Of a stretch of DNA of 64,000 bases, positions 9,057 through 17,311 are shown piece after piece. The stretch is taken from contig NZ_JQFW01000006.1 of the NCBI RefSeq assembly GCF_000753865.1, positions 1-64,000 on the forward strand, written 5' to 3'. The notes beneath the pieces are model-generated. The model was given only the letters and a program-made list of their open reading frames with translations. It ran no database searches and had not been told where the DNA came from. Both the position numbers and the translations under genes were made by a program. The number at the start of each line of letters is the position of its first letter. The first letter of the stretch is position 1. This stretch comes from Alteromonas sp. LOR (GTDB taxonomy: Bacteria; Pseudomonadota; Gammaproteobacteria; Enterobacterales; Alteromonadaceae).

Positions 9057-9215
9057 TGTTCGTACCCTCTGACATAACATGTGGACATGGTTTTTTTAAA
9101 GCGCTATTGGCAAAATAAAACGCTACTTGCGAAGTTATACGGTTCCGGTTTGTAAAAAGGAACATTAATAACCGTGTTTGTTATGCGTTTGTTGCACTAA
9201 CGATAACGATGAGTG

Positions 9216-9246
9216 TTGACTACATGAATGTAGCTTTGCGTATAAT
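9216..9246 (+). promoter_or_regulatory. Promoter with embedded palindrome for the S9 peptidase gene
   Basis: TTGACT (9216-9221) and a perfect TATAAT (9241-9246) are separated by 19 bases, longer than the usual 17. Within the spacer is the perfect palindrome CTACAT-GA-ATGTAG (9220-9233). The long spacer plus central palindrome suggests a regulated promoter. Transcription would start about 15 bases before the ATG at 9268, giving a very short leader without a strong ribosome binding site. Confidence 0.5.
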
Positions 9247-9267
9247 GCCAGTGGGTTTCACATAACA

Positions 9268-11766
9268 ATGATGAAAAAAATGAAAAAATATAAAGCATTG
9301 CTTATCGCCGCCAGCGTAACGGTTGCACTAGGTGGTTGTGTAAGCACTAACGATAAGAAAGACACAAATACAGTTACACCATCGAATAATATTCAGTCGA
9401 TGGTTACGCCACAAACGGCAGAGATGTCTGCAGCTAGTGAGGGTGAAATTACCCTAGAAAGAATTATGTCCGACCCGCAGTGGATAGGTGCATTGCCCAC
9501 TAACATGGGGTGGTCGGTTGATGGCAGCGCCATTGTTTTTGAGCGTGAAAAACAAAATAGTACGCTCACCGATGTATTTGCTGTAAAGGCGAGTACCCTC
9601 AAAAACGAAGCGAAAGTCCCATTAGCCGACATGCATAAGTATCGGTTCGATGAGAGGGTAGTGAGGGATGATGGCGTTGTTGCTTACACGTTTGAAGATA
9701 GCGTGTACGTGCAATTTACCAATGGGAACACGGTGCAGATTACGCGCGGTGGAAATGCACTATCTACACTCACGTTTATGACCGATGGGCGCTTAATGGC
9801 GTTAAGCGGAAACAAGTTTATTGCTATCGACCTAACCAATGGCGTAAGAGAAGAATTAGTAAGCTGGGTATTCGATGATAAGCCAGAGCCGGTAAAGCCA
9901 GCAAAAGACTATATTGCCGAAGAGCAGCAATCTCTCATTGAGTATATTAAGTTACAAAGACAAATAAGCGAAGAGCGTGATAGCGCCAGTGCGCAACTTG
10001 CGGCTGCCAATAAAGCGGTAGCTCCAGAACCGTTTTATTTCGACAAATCACATCGCTTAGCTGGCATTAGCGTATCACCTGCTGGAAATTTTGCTGTAGT
10101 GGCAACCACTGAAAGCAAGCCTACCCGTGATGATAGCGACATCATGCCCCATTATATTCAAGAAGATAGCCGTATTGCGGCTAAATCAGTAAGACAACGT
10201 GTGGCCGATGCCGAGCCTGTAAACCACGAACTGTGGCTTCTCAATTTATCTACCGGTGAAAAACAAGCGTTAAATTATTTCGACTTGCCTGGGTATAACG
10301 ACGACGTATTGGCCGATGTGAAAACCGAAAATGCAAAGGCAAATGGTGAAACCTACGAAGTAAACAGGTTGCCTCGCCCAATAACATTATTACAAAGCTG
10401 GTACTGGACCAAGCCATCTATACGCTGGCATAAAAACGGCAACGCAGTGGCTGTTATGTTAGAAGCGTGGGACAACAAAGACAGATGGATTGCCACTGTC
10501 GACTTAAACAGCAAAACGCTTGAAAACCAACACCGCCTTCATGATGACGCATGGGTAAACTATCGCTTTAACTCTTTTGATTGGTTAAATAACAGCGAGA
10601 CGTTGTACTTTCAATCTGAACATACAGGCTATTCGCACCTATATTTACAAACACCTGGCGAAGCGCCCGTTGCGCTAACTAGCGGCAACTATATTGTTGA
10701 TGACCTTACGTTAACCGCTGATGATCAATACATCTACTACAAAGCAAACAGCGAACACCCAGGTATTTATGAAATTTACCGTGTTAATACGCAAACAAAG
10801 GCCATTGAAACCCTAACCGATCTTAACGGCATCACCGATTACACGCTCAGTCCAGATGATGCTACTTTGCTTTTAAGCCACAGTAAGGTAAATCAGCCAG
10901 CTGAACTTTACGTGAAATCGTCTGCTAGCCAACAAAAGGCGCAACAAATCACGTCTAGCACCAGCGAGGATTTCGCTTCGCTGCCGTGGGCTGTGCCGCA
11001 AATTGTTGCCATTGAATCTTCACATACCGACGCGCCAATTTATGCTCGTGTATACTTGCCTGAAGGGTATGACAGCACAAAGAAAAACAAAGCGGTTGTG
11101 TTTAATCATGGCGCGGGCTATTTACAAAATGCCCACATGGGGTGGTCGGGCTATTTTCGCGAGTACATGTTCCATAGCATGTTGGTACAACAAGGTTATG
11201 TGGTGCTAGATATGGATTACCGTGCCTCTGCTGGCTATGGCAGAGATTGGCGAACGGCTATTTATCGTCAAATGGGCACGCCAGAGGTGCAGGATTTACG
11301 CGATGGCATCAATTATTTAGTGGACAATGCTAACGTAGACAGAGAGCGCATTGGCACATATGGCGGTTCATACGGTGGGTTCTTAACCTTTATGTCTATG
11401 TTCACAGCGCCAGATTTATTTGCTGCTGGTGCCGCATTAAGACCGGTTACCGATTGGGCGCATTACAATACGCCGTATACATCTAATATCCTCAATACGC
11501 CTGATGTGGACCCCATTGCCTACGAGCGCAGTTCACCTATTTATTTTGCAGAAGGGTTAGAAAAACCACTGCTGATAAATGCGCCTATGGTTGATGATAA
11601 CGTCTTTTTCCACGATACCGTTCGTTTGGTACAACGGTTAATTGAACTAGAAAAAGAAGATTTTGAAACGGCAATATACCCTGTAGAGCCACACGGCTTC
11701 GTTCAGCCAAGTTCATGGTTAGATGAATACCGTAGGATCTATAAGTTATTTGAAGAAAATCTGTAG
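9268..11766 (+). CDS. S9 family prolyl oligopeptidase, lipoprotein
   Basis: This 832-residue protein has an N-terminal lipoprotein signal with lipobox LGGC, a long beta-propeller-like middle and a C-terminal alpha/beta hydrolase domain. The catalytic triad is visible: Ser701 in GTYGGSYGGFL, Asp776/777 in PMVDDN, and His809 in EPHGF. S9 enzymes (dipeptidyl peptidase IV or acylaminoacyl peptidase type) cleave short peptides, often after proline or alanine. Anchoring suggests peptide degradation in the periplasm or at the cell surface. The gene is monocistronic, with its own promoter and a terminator at 11791. Substrate specificity is not predictable here. Confidence 0.93.
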   Translation: MMKKMKKYKALLIAASVTVALGGCVSTNDKKDTNTVTPSNNIQSMVTPQTAEMSAASEGEITLERIMSDPQWIGALPTNMGWSVDGSAIVFEREKQNSTLTDVFAVKASTLKNEAKVPLADMHKYRFDERVVRDDGVVAYTFEDSVYVQFTNGNTVQITRGGNALSTLTFMTDGRLMALSGNKFIAIDLTNGVREELVSWVFDDKPEPVKPAKDYIAEEQQSLIEYIKLQRQISEERDSASAQLAAANKAVAPEPFYFDKSHRLAGISVSPAGNFAVVATTESKPTRDDSDIMPHYIQEDSRIAAKSVRQRVADAEPVNHELWLLNLSTGEKQALNYFDLPGYNDDVLADVKTENAKANGETYEVNRLPRPITLLQSWYWTKPSIRWHKNGNAVAVMLEAWDNKDRWIATVDLNSKTLENQHRLHDDAWVNYRFNSFDWLNNSETLYFQSEHTGYSHLYLQTPGEAPVALTSGNYIVDDLTLTADDQYIYYKANSEHPGIYEIYRVNTQTKAIETLTDLNGITDYTLSPDDATLLLSHSKVNQPAELYVKSSASQQKAQQITSSTSEDFASLPWAVPQIVAIESSHTDAPIYARVYLPEGYDSTKKNKAVVFNHGAGYLQNAHMGWSGYFREYMFHSMLVQQGYVVLDMDYRASAGYGRDWRTAIYRQMGTPEVQDLRDGINYLVDNANVDRERIGTYGGSYGGFLTFMSMFTAPDLFAAGAALRPVTDWAHYNTPYTSNILNTPDVDPIAYERSSPIYFAEGLEKPLLINAPMVDDNVFFHDTVRLVQRLIELEKEDFETAIYPVEPHGFVQPSSWLDEYRRIYKLFEENL

Positions 11767-11790
11767 TCGTATTCAAGATTCATAAAAAAA

Positions 11791-11815
11791 GCCCAACATT
11801 CGTTGGGCTTTCTTT
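11791..11815 (+). terminator. Rho-independent terminator of the S9 peptidase gene
   Basis: GCCCAAC / GTTGGGC arms (11791-11797 and 11802-11808) with an ATTC loop, followed by TTTCTTT. It begins 25 bases after the stop codon. Confidence 0.88.
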
Positions 11816-11856
11816 GGGTATTAGTTGAGCTATTACAAATAACGTTTTACTCGAAC

Positions 11857-11888
11857 AAAAGGGACTCATAATCAATGAGCCCTTTTTT
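11857..11888. terminator. Bidirectional terminator-like hairpin
   Basis: GGG(A)CTCAT / ATGAGCCC arms with one bulge around a short loop, six Ts on the plus side and four Ts on the minus side. It lies between the convergent S9 peptidase and Xre regulator genes and probably ends the minus-strand pair. Confidence 0.65.
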
Positions 11889-11946
11889 ATGAGCCATTTT
11901 TACAAGCAGGCTTTTTTTCGGGCAAGACATTTATTCAAACAAACCC

Positions 11947-12150
11947 TCACTTCAACACAAAAACTTGCTCTACTGGAATTGCAAAATAAGCCGCAATTCT
12001 TAACGCGATGACCACCGATGGAGTGAAGCGTCCAGTCTCAACAGTGCTAATGGTCTTTCGAGATACGCCAATAGCGTCGGCGAGCTCTTGCTGAGAAATC
12101 TTATGCTGTAATCTAAGCTTGTGTATGTGGTTATCTAAATCTTCATTCAT
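11947..12150 (-). CDS. Small Xre-family HTH transcriptional regulator
   Basis: This 67-residue protein is almost entirely one Cro/C1-type helix-turn-helix: KISQQELADAIGVSRKTIS contains the two DNA-binding helices. It resembles the YozG class of minimal Xre regulators. The ATG at 12150 is chosen because GGAAG precedes it and it overlaps the stop of the upstream membrane gene by eight bases, implying translational coupling. The partner is a four-helix membrane protein, a common pairing for these small regulators. It probably binds the inverted repeat at 12776-12812 upstream of the pair and controls its own operon. Confidence 0.88.
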   Translation of the reverse strand: MNEDLDNHIHKLRLQHKISQQELADAIGVSRKTISTVETGRFTPSVVIALRIAAYFAIPVEQVFVLK

Positions 12151-12655
12151 CAACCACTTCCTCGCCACGTTCCTCATCAAAATGCTCTTCTTCACGAAGG
12201 CTCCATAAAATCAACGCGCCATGGGTGGCCGCAGCCAAGCCAAGCAACGTCTGAATTGCATCTGTCAGTCCAAAGGGAGCAATGAGTTCGACAAACCACT
12301 TATTGTCACCGCTATAAGCGAGAAAAATTGCGCCAATAACCATGATGTGACACGTAGCGCGAAGACTAGCCGAACTAACATGATCCACATACTCATCGTT
12401 AAATTTTAGCGTCCAAAAACCCATGCGCGTTATGTGTTTTGCAAATTTCATCGACTTTACTGACAGCACGATGCAATAAATAACGCTTACAAATAGCGTT
12501 AAATCCAAAATCCAATTAACAATTGAATCAGTGCCAGTAACTGTTTCTGAACACAATTGGGCGAACAGAAAAACCGCTAAAACAACACTGATTTTTCCCG
12601 TAATGCTTAAATATTGATGTTCCGTTTCTGGTAATACTGCTATTGATCTTGCCAT
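12143..12655 (-). CDS. Four-TM membrane protein paired with the Xre regulator
   Basis: The 170-residue protein has four predicted membrane segments (around residues 20-35, 45-65, 100-115 and 130-150) and an acidic tail (EERGEEVVDE). I do not recognise the family beyond a DUF-like membrane partner of small Xre regulators. Its stop overlaps the regulator's start by eight bases, so both are made from one transcript. AAGGA lies nine bases before the ATG. A role in signalling to, or restraining, the regulator is an inference from gene order only. Confidence 0.75.
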   Translation of the reverse strand: MARSIAVLPETEHQYLSITGKISVVLAVFLFAQLCSETVTGTDSIVNWILDLTLFVSVIYCIVLSVKSMKFAKHITRMGFWTLKFNDEYVDHVSSASLRATCHIMVIGAIFLAYSGDNKWFVELIAPFGLTDAIQTLLGLAAATHGALILWSLREEEHFDEERGEEVVDE

Positions 12656-12775
12656 TTTTATAATCCTTTTTTGAACGACGAACTTTTTATATGCGACGAA
12701 CTCTTTGTTTGCGATAAAGGTGCCGCTGCTTGCACACTGTATTTGACATTACATGTGATACCTAAACACACCAAA

Positions 12776-12812
12776 TGTAACCTCTAGGTATCAATGATAC
12801 CCTAAGGTTACA
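12776..12812. promoter_or_regulatory. Long inverted repeat, likely Xre operator
   Basis: Arms beginning TGTAACCT and ending AGGTTACA form an almost perfect 17-bp inverted repeat around a 3-base centre. An additional half site GATACC occurs at about 12758, so GATACC/GGTATC half sites appear three times within 50 bases. It lies about 120 bases upstream of the membrane protein/Xre operon. It is the natural candidate for autoregulation by the Xre protein. Confidence 0.6.
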
Positions 12813-13183
12813 TAAATGCAAACTATTTTTTCATTTATTAGGTTAGTGAGCTTTGATATTGAGAAATTTTTGAGGCGGTGTTTGGGCTTTAATTGTTCAG
12901 AAGATAACCACTCGTTGGCCAATCTTTGGCAAAGTTTAGCTAACCTTTAGGCAATCTTAAGTAGCCAATCTTAAGCCAAAAAATACTGCCAGTAGGTGCC
13001 TTGTAACCGGTGTAAGACGTAGTTAGGAAAAACGTGGCGTAGTAGAAAAAAAGGTTAAAAAGTGAGTTAACTAGGAAACGCCCGCATATTTAAGCAAACA
13101 GCGGGCGAGCAACAATGTAGGCAATAAAGCGAAACTTTGAAGCTATGACAAGCGAAGCTTATTAAAATATAAGCTATAAAAGG
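12813..13183. other. Intergenic region with a GC hairpin, no gene
   Basis: No coding frame of note is seen. A 7-bp GC-rich inverted repeat (CGCCCGC at 13079-13085 and GCGGGCG at 13101-13107) with a 15-base loop lies about 75 bases after the rhombosortase stop on the minus strand. It lacks a T-run, so if it ends that transcript it is a weak terminator. Confidence 0.4.
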
Positions 13184-13768
13184 CTACGCCCGCTTTGCAG
13201 TACTTATCATGAGTAGAAATATAATCAATCCGCCTATTGCGCCAAACATATGGGCATCAACGGCTACTTTTGCATCAATAAGCTCAGCAACCTGAGAGCT
13301 ACTGCCATTGTATTGTTCGTAACCTACTTTAATCGCAATGCCTATGAGCAATAGCCACCCCGATGTCATTTTTTCTTTGATATCCATACAGGCTCCCCAT
13401 ACAAATAAGCCGTGTAACGCACCCGATAAACCCGCATACCAAATCAGGTTTTCTGAAAAGAAATAGAGGCCTGCGCTGGTGGCTATACAGCACCATATAA
13501 ACACTTTTAAAAATCGAGCTGGCAGGTAGTGCTCGCCATGTAGGGCCCAGAGTAAAATTAGCCCAACGATATTAAGCAATAAATGATACCCATTGGTATG
13601 CACAAAATTACCCGTGATCAAGCGCCACGTATCCAGCCCTTGTATGGCGTAACGGTCGTAAGCAAGCCATTCGCTTGCTTGTGGTTCAAAGAAAAAGGCA
13701 ATCAAAGCGCAGAGCGCTATTATTAAAGGGCCTGCACTGTACTTAAACGAAAACGGCAGTGAAATCAT
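13184..13768 (-). CDS. rrtA: Rhombosortase (rhomboid-family intramembrane protease)
   Basis: The 194-residue protein has about six membrane helices and the rhombosortase version of the rhomboid site: catalytic Ser115 in GLSGALHG, with the conserved HTNGYHLLLN segment (about 57-66) and a catalytic His near residue 173 in HMFGAIGG. Rhombosortases cleave the C-terminal GlyGly-CTERM anchor of exported proteins so that they can be released or lipidated at the cell surface. No GlyGly-CTERM substrate is visible in this window, so the substrates lie elsewhere. It is transcribed away from the enoyl-CoA hydratase. Confidence 0.85.
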   Translation of the reverse strand: MISLPFSFKYSAGPLIIALCALIAFFFEPQASEWLAYDRYAIQGLDTWRLITGNFVHTNGYHLLLNIVGLILLWALHGEHYLPARFLKVFIWCCIATSAGLYFFSENLIWYAGLSGALHGLFVWGACMDIKEKMTSGWLLLIGIAIKVGYEQYNGSSSQVAELIDAKVAVDAHMFGAIGGLIIFLLMISTAKRA

Positions 13769-13884
13769 CAGCGTTAGTTATTTTTTTATTTTGAATTTGC
13801 TCGCTATGATACAGAAAATTACCCTACGGGTGAAAATAGATATGCGCCCGATACCATAAAAATGTCGACAGAGAAGGAAAGATA

Positions 13885-14649
13885 ATGTCCTTAGTTTTAA
13901 CTTCGCAAAGTAACCATACCCTTACCATTACTATAAACAGACCGGACAAAAAGAACGCATTAACCCGAGAAATGTATCAGCTAATGGCAGATGCGCTTTT
14001 AAGCATTAAAAATGATGGCGTAACAAAAGCCGTTGTAATTAAAGGAAACGGCGACTGTTTTACCGCGGGTAACGATATCAACGATTTTGCCGCACAAAAA
14101 GAAGGGGCTCAGGTGCCCGAAACGGCGGCGTTCATGCGTTCACTGATGACCTGTCCTGTGCCCGTTATTGCACAAGTGCACGGGTTAGCAGTAGGAATAG
14201 GAACCACGTTGCTATTACATTGTGATTTTGTTTATGCCACACAAGACAGCCGATTTGTTCTCCCTTTCATCAATTTAGGGCTTGTTCCTGAATATGCATC
14301 AAGTTATCTTTTACCCAAAGTGGCGGGACACGTGAAAGCTGCTCAGTGGTTGATGCTAGGCGAACCATTCACAGCCGATGACGCATATCAATTTGGCATG
14401 CTTACTGAGGTGGTGTCGTCACAAACCATCGATGATGCAGTTTCAGCAACCGTTCAAAAATTGATAAGTAAACCCAGCTTTGCCTTATTGCAGACAAAAG
14501 CGCTACTCAAAGGTGAGGCAGATTATGTCAATCAGCAAATGAATGCCGAATTTGATATTTTTCTAGAAGCGCTGCGTACTCCTGCTGCACAAGAAGCATT
14601 TGATGCGTTCTTGAAAAAGCGTCCCATTAACCCAGAGAAATTTAAATAA
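13885..14649 (+). CDS. Enoyl-CoA hydratase/isomerase family protein
   Basis: The 254-residue protein has the crotonase fold signature: INRPDKKNALTREMY near the N-terminus, oxyanion-hole segment FTAGNDINDFA (about residues 61-71), and HGLAVGIGTTLLLHCDFVYA around residue 100-120. Members hydrate or isomerise acyl-CoA thioesters, usually in fatty acid degradation. The second glutamate position has NLGLVPEYASS, as in many isomerase-like members. GAGAAGGAAAG precedes the ATG. It is 14 bases upstream of gamma-glutamyltranspeptidase and probably co-transcribed, though the two functions are not obviously linked. Confidence 0.92.
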   Translation: MSLVLTSQSNHTLTITINRPDKKNALTREMYQLMADALLSIKNDGVTKAVVIKGNGDCFTAGNDINDFAAQKEGAQVPETAAFMRSLMTCPVPVIAQVHGLAVGIGTTLLLHCDFVYATQDSRFVLPFINLGLVPEYASSYLLPKVAGHVKAAQWLMLGEPFTADDAYQFGMLTEVVSSQTIDDAVSATVQKLISKPSFALLQTKALLKGEADYVNQQMNAEFDIFLEALRTPAAQEAFDAFLKKRPINPEKFK

Positions 14650-14663
14650 GAGGAAACACGATT

Positions 14664-16421
14664 TTGAGGTTCAGTTCTTTGTTAAGCACGTCAGTATTGG
14701 CTTTTGCATTAACCGGCAGTTTACTTTCCAATGTACACGGTAAACAGGCTCGCGAAGTCGGCGAGCCCGAAGCGGCCACTGGGTATGTTGAAAAGAAAGC
14801 ATTTGAGGCCGACGAATACATGGTGGTTGCTGCTAACCCCTATGCATCATGGGCGGGAAAGAACGTCATTGAAAAAGGCGGCAGTGCAATAGACGCCGCA
14901 ATAGCCATACAATCTATGCTTACTTTGGTAGAACCTCAATCTTCAGGCATTGGTGGCGGTGCGTTCATTCTTTACTGGGATAACAAAAACAAAGTGCTGC
15001 ACACTTTTGATGGCAGAGAGTCTGCGCCGAAAGCTGTCAACTCGCATTGGTTTATCAAAAGTAATAAGCCAATGCGTTGGATTGATGCTGTAGTTGGCGG
15101 TAAATCGGTGGGCGTGCCAGGCGCCGTAAAAGCCCTTGAACTAGCCCATGCTGAGTTTGGTACGCTACCGTGGAATACCTTGTTCGACGACGCCATTAAT
15201 ACGGCCAAAAACGGCTTTAAAGTTTCACCCCGTTTAGCCAAATTGGTTGCTTTAGACTATCACCCAGGTCTAAAAAAGTTTCCTGCTAGCTCTACCTATT
15301 TTTTCCCGGCAGGTATGCCGTTAAAAGAAGGGACAACCAAGAAAAATAGAAAATTAGCCAAAACCCTGAAAGGCATTGCCGATAATGGCAGTGATTATTT
15401 GCTTAAAGGCGAGCTGGCACAGGAAATTGTGGACGCAGTAAATTCTGCAGAAATAAACCCTGGAAGCATGTCTCTTGAAGACTTGGAAAGTTATGAAGCC
15501 ATCAAGCGTAATGCCGTGTGTGGTAACTATCACGAAAAACGAATTTGCGGCATGCCTCCACCAAGTTCAGGTGGCGTCAATGTGTTTCAAATCTTAAAGA
15601 TGCTTGAAGATAAAAACATTGGTGCATACTCACCAGACTCGGCAGAGTTCGCTCATTTATACACTCAAGCAAGTGCGCTTTCCTATGCCGACAGAGAAAA
15701 ATACATAGCAGATAGTGACTATACTAACTTGCCATTTGCAGCCATGATCAATACAGCCTATTTACAGCGCAGAGCCCAGGGCATTAGCTTGGATGAAAAG
15801 TGGCATCGAGCGAGAGCAGGCAATCCCTACGCTGGCACCGAAATAGCCATGGGCACATCAATGGAGTTACCTAACACGTCCCATGTTTCTATTGTCGATA
15901 AAGAAGGAAATGCGGTTTCTATGACAACCAGCATCGAATTCATGTTTGGCTCAGGTATTATGGTCGGTGGCTTCTTACTTAATAACCAGCTAACCGACTT
16001 TTCTTTCTCGCCAACAAAGAACCGTTTCCCAGTTCCTAACCGCGTTGAACCTGGTAAACGTCCACGAAGTGCTATGAGCCCAACCATGGTGTTTGATGAA
16101 GAAGGTGAGTTAGAAGTGGTAGTAGGCTCACCAGGTGGCTCAAGAATTGTCAGCTATGTTGCGCAAACGCTCATAGGTATGATTGATTTTGATCTTAATA
16201 TTCAAGAGGCGATAAACCTTCCTAAGATCACCAATAGAAACGACTACACTGCGTTAGAAAAGGGTACGCCTATTGCTGAATTAGAGGAGCCGCTTAAAGC
16301 GCTAGGGCATAATGTTAAGGTTATTGATTTAAACAGCGGGCTACATGGCATTCAGTTCAAATCTGGAAAATTAATTGGCGGCGCAGACCCTCGTAGAGAA
16401 GGTATTGCTGTCGGTAAATGA
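14664..16421 (+). CDS. ggt: Gamma-glutamyltranspeptidase
   Basis: This 585-residue protein has the full length and motifs of periplasmic GGT. A TTG start at 14664 with GAGGAAA upstream gives a signal peptide ending near VHGKQA. The autoprocessing nucleophile is Thr405 in PNTSHVSIV, followed by GNAVSMTTSIE and the PSSGGVNVFQ and GSPGGSRI substrate-binding loops. The enzyme self-cleaves into two subunits and hydrolyses or transfers the gamma-glutamyl group of glutathione, giving cysteinyl-glycine for uptake. The nearby periplasmic peroxidase and S9 peptidase also act on thiols or peptides, but they are not in the same operon. Confidence 0.96.
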   Translation: MRFSSLLSTSVLAFALTGSLLSNVHGKQAREVGEPEAATGYVEKKAFEADEYMVVAANPYASWAGKNVIEKGGSAIDAAIAIQSMLTLVEPQSSGIGGGAFILYWDNKNKVLHTFDGRESAPKAVNSHWFIKSNKPMRWIDAVVGGKSVGVPGAVKALELAHAEFGTLPWNTLFDDAINTAKNGFKVSPRLAKLVALDYHPGLKKFPASSTYFFPAGMPLKEGTTKKNRKLAKTLKGIADNGSDYLLKGELAQEIVDAVNSAEINPGSMSLEDLESYEAIKRNAVCGNYHEKRICGMPPPSSGGVNVFQILKMLEDKNIGAYSPDSAEFAHLYTQASALSYADREKYIADSDYTNLPFAAMINTAYLQRRAQGISLDEKWHRARAGNPYAGTEIAMGTSMELPNTSHVSIVDKEGNAVSMTTSIEFMFGSGIMVGGFLLNNQLTDFSFSPTKNRFPVPNRVEPGKRPRSAMSPTMVFDEEGELEVVVGSPGGSRIVSYVAQTLIGMIDFDLNIQEAINLPKITNRNDYTALEKGTPIAELEEPLKALGHNVKVIDLNSGLHGIQFKSGKLIGGADPRREGIAVGK

Positions 16422-16482
16422 TTGCTTTGCGGTTGTGCAAAGTAGCAAAGAGCAACATCGATAAAAGAAAGGAAAACGAAAC

Positions 16483-16602
16483 ATGGATTTTTTGCTTAAC
16501 GTGTTAATTTGGGTTGGTGTTGTTATTTTTGCGCTATTTTTCATTGGCTTTATGGCAGCGGTAAAGTTAAACAAGCGCCATGACAGCAACAGCGATGATT
16601 AG
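16483..16602 (+). CDS. 39-residue single-pass membrane microprotein
   Basis: An ATG at 16483 with AAAGGAAAA nine bases upstream opens a 39-codon frame that ends at 16602. The product has one hydrophobic helix (about residues 4-27), then a positively charged and acidic tail (KLNKRHDSNSDD), which gives an N-out/C-in type small inner-membrane protein. It follows ggt by 61 bases and is followed by a strong terminator, so it is the last gene of that transcript. I do not recognise a family. The good ribosome binding site, membrane segment and operon position support it as a real gene. Confidence 0.6.
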   Translation: MDFLLNVLIWVGVVIFALFFIGFMAAVKLNKRHDSNSDD

Positions 16603-16688
16603 AAATAAGCGTTGTTAACCTATAAAGCCTGAATGGCTATTACAGGGTTAACGACCTTTATTCGGTTAATGACTTCGTAAAACAAAAC

Positions 16689-16722
16689 AGCCCAAGGTGT
16701 GAAAGCCTTGGGCTATTTTGTT
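16689..16722. terminator. Bidirectional rho-independent terminator
   Basis: AGCCCAAGG / CCTTGGGCT arms (16689-16697 and 16706-16714) with an eight-base loop, followed by ATTTTGTTT on the plus side and GTTTTGTTTT on the minus side. It separates the convergent ggt unit and cytidine deaminase. Confidence 0.85.
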
Positions 16723-16768
16723 TGAGCGCTTAGTATAAGTGCTTTAACTTTGCGTTTGGGACGCAACA

Positions 16769-17176
16769 TTACTTGTCGAGATCGTGAGCACGAAACGCAT
16801 TGGGCAGTAATTCACCAATAGTGGTTTCGTGCGAATCTCCACTCTTTGTTACCATAGTAACCGGCGTATCATCGCTGGCGAATTCTGCAATTTTTTGTCG
16901 ACAGCCTCCGCACGGAAAACACAGTTCTTCATTTGGGCTCGCAATAACAATGTGACCAATGCGTTTGTGTCCGTTTGACACCATATTGCCAATTGCAGTG
17001 GCCTCAGCACATTGCCCTAACGGAAACGCAGCGCTTTCAACATTACAGCCTGCGAAAGTCTCCCCAGTACTTGTTTCGATGGCGGCGCCAACTTTAAAGT
17101 TAGAGTAGGGGGAATGTGAGTGTTGCTGTGCATTAAATGCAAGTTGTGAAAGTTGTTCTAGGTTATTTTTCTTCAT
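16769..17176 (-). CDS. cdd: Cytidine deaminase
   Basis: The 135-residue protein is a homotetrameric-type cytidine deaminase, which converts (deoxy)cytidine to (deoxy)uridine in pyrimidine salvage. The zinc-site motifs are FAGCNVESAAFPLGQCAEATA (here shortened: the key residues are Cys in GCNVES and Glu in CAEA) and PCGGCRQ with two cysteine ligands. The ATG at 17176 with AAAGG six bases upstream gives the standard length; a longer frame upstream would run into the divergent nlpI leader. It is a cytoplasmic enzyme and is transcribed alone. Confidence 0.93.
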   Translation of the reverse strand: MKKNNLEQLSQLAFNAQQHSHSPYSNFKVGAAIETSTGETFAGCNVESAAFPLGQCAEATAIGNMVSNGHKRIGHIVIASPNEELCFPCGGCRQKIAEFASDDTPVTMVTKSGDSHETTIGELLPNAFRAHDLDK

Positions 17177-17311
17177 GGGTACCTTTGTTACCCGCCTAAT
17201 GCACTTTACTTTTCCTATCAAATGCGAGAAGGTTGGCGGCATCAGCGCCGCTTCAAGTGTATGCTTCTTATACTGGCGGTTTTTTCTTTTTCTACAGAAT
17301 GCTTTTTTACC

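Noticed and set aside
13184-13768. A GlyGly-CTERM substrate next to rhombosortase
   Set aside because: None of the exported proteins in the window ends with the Gly-Gly, hydrophobic helix and basic tail pattern.
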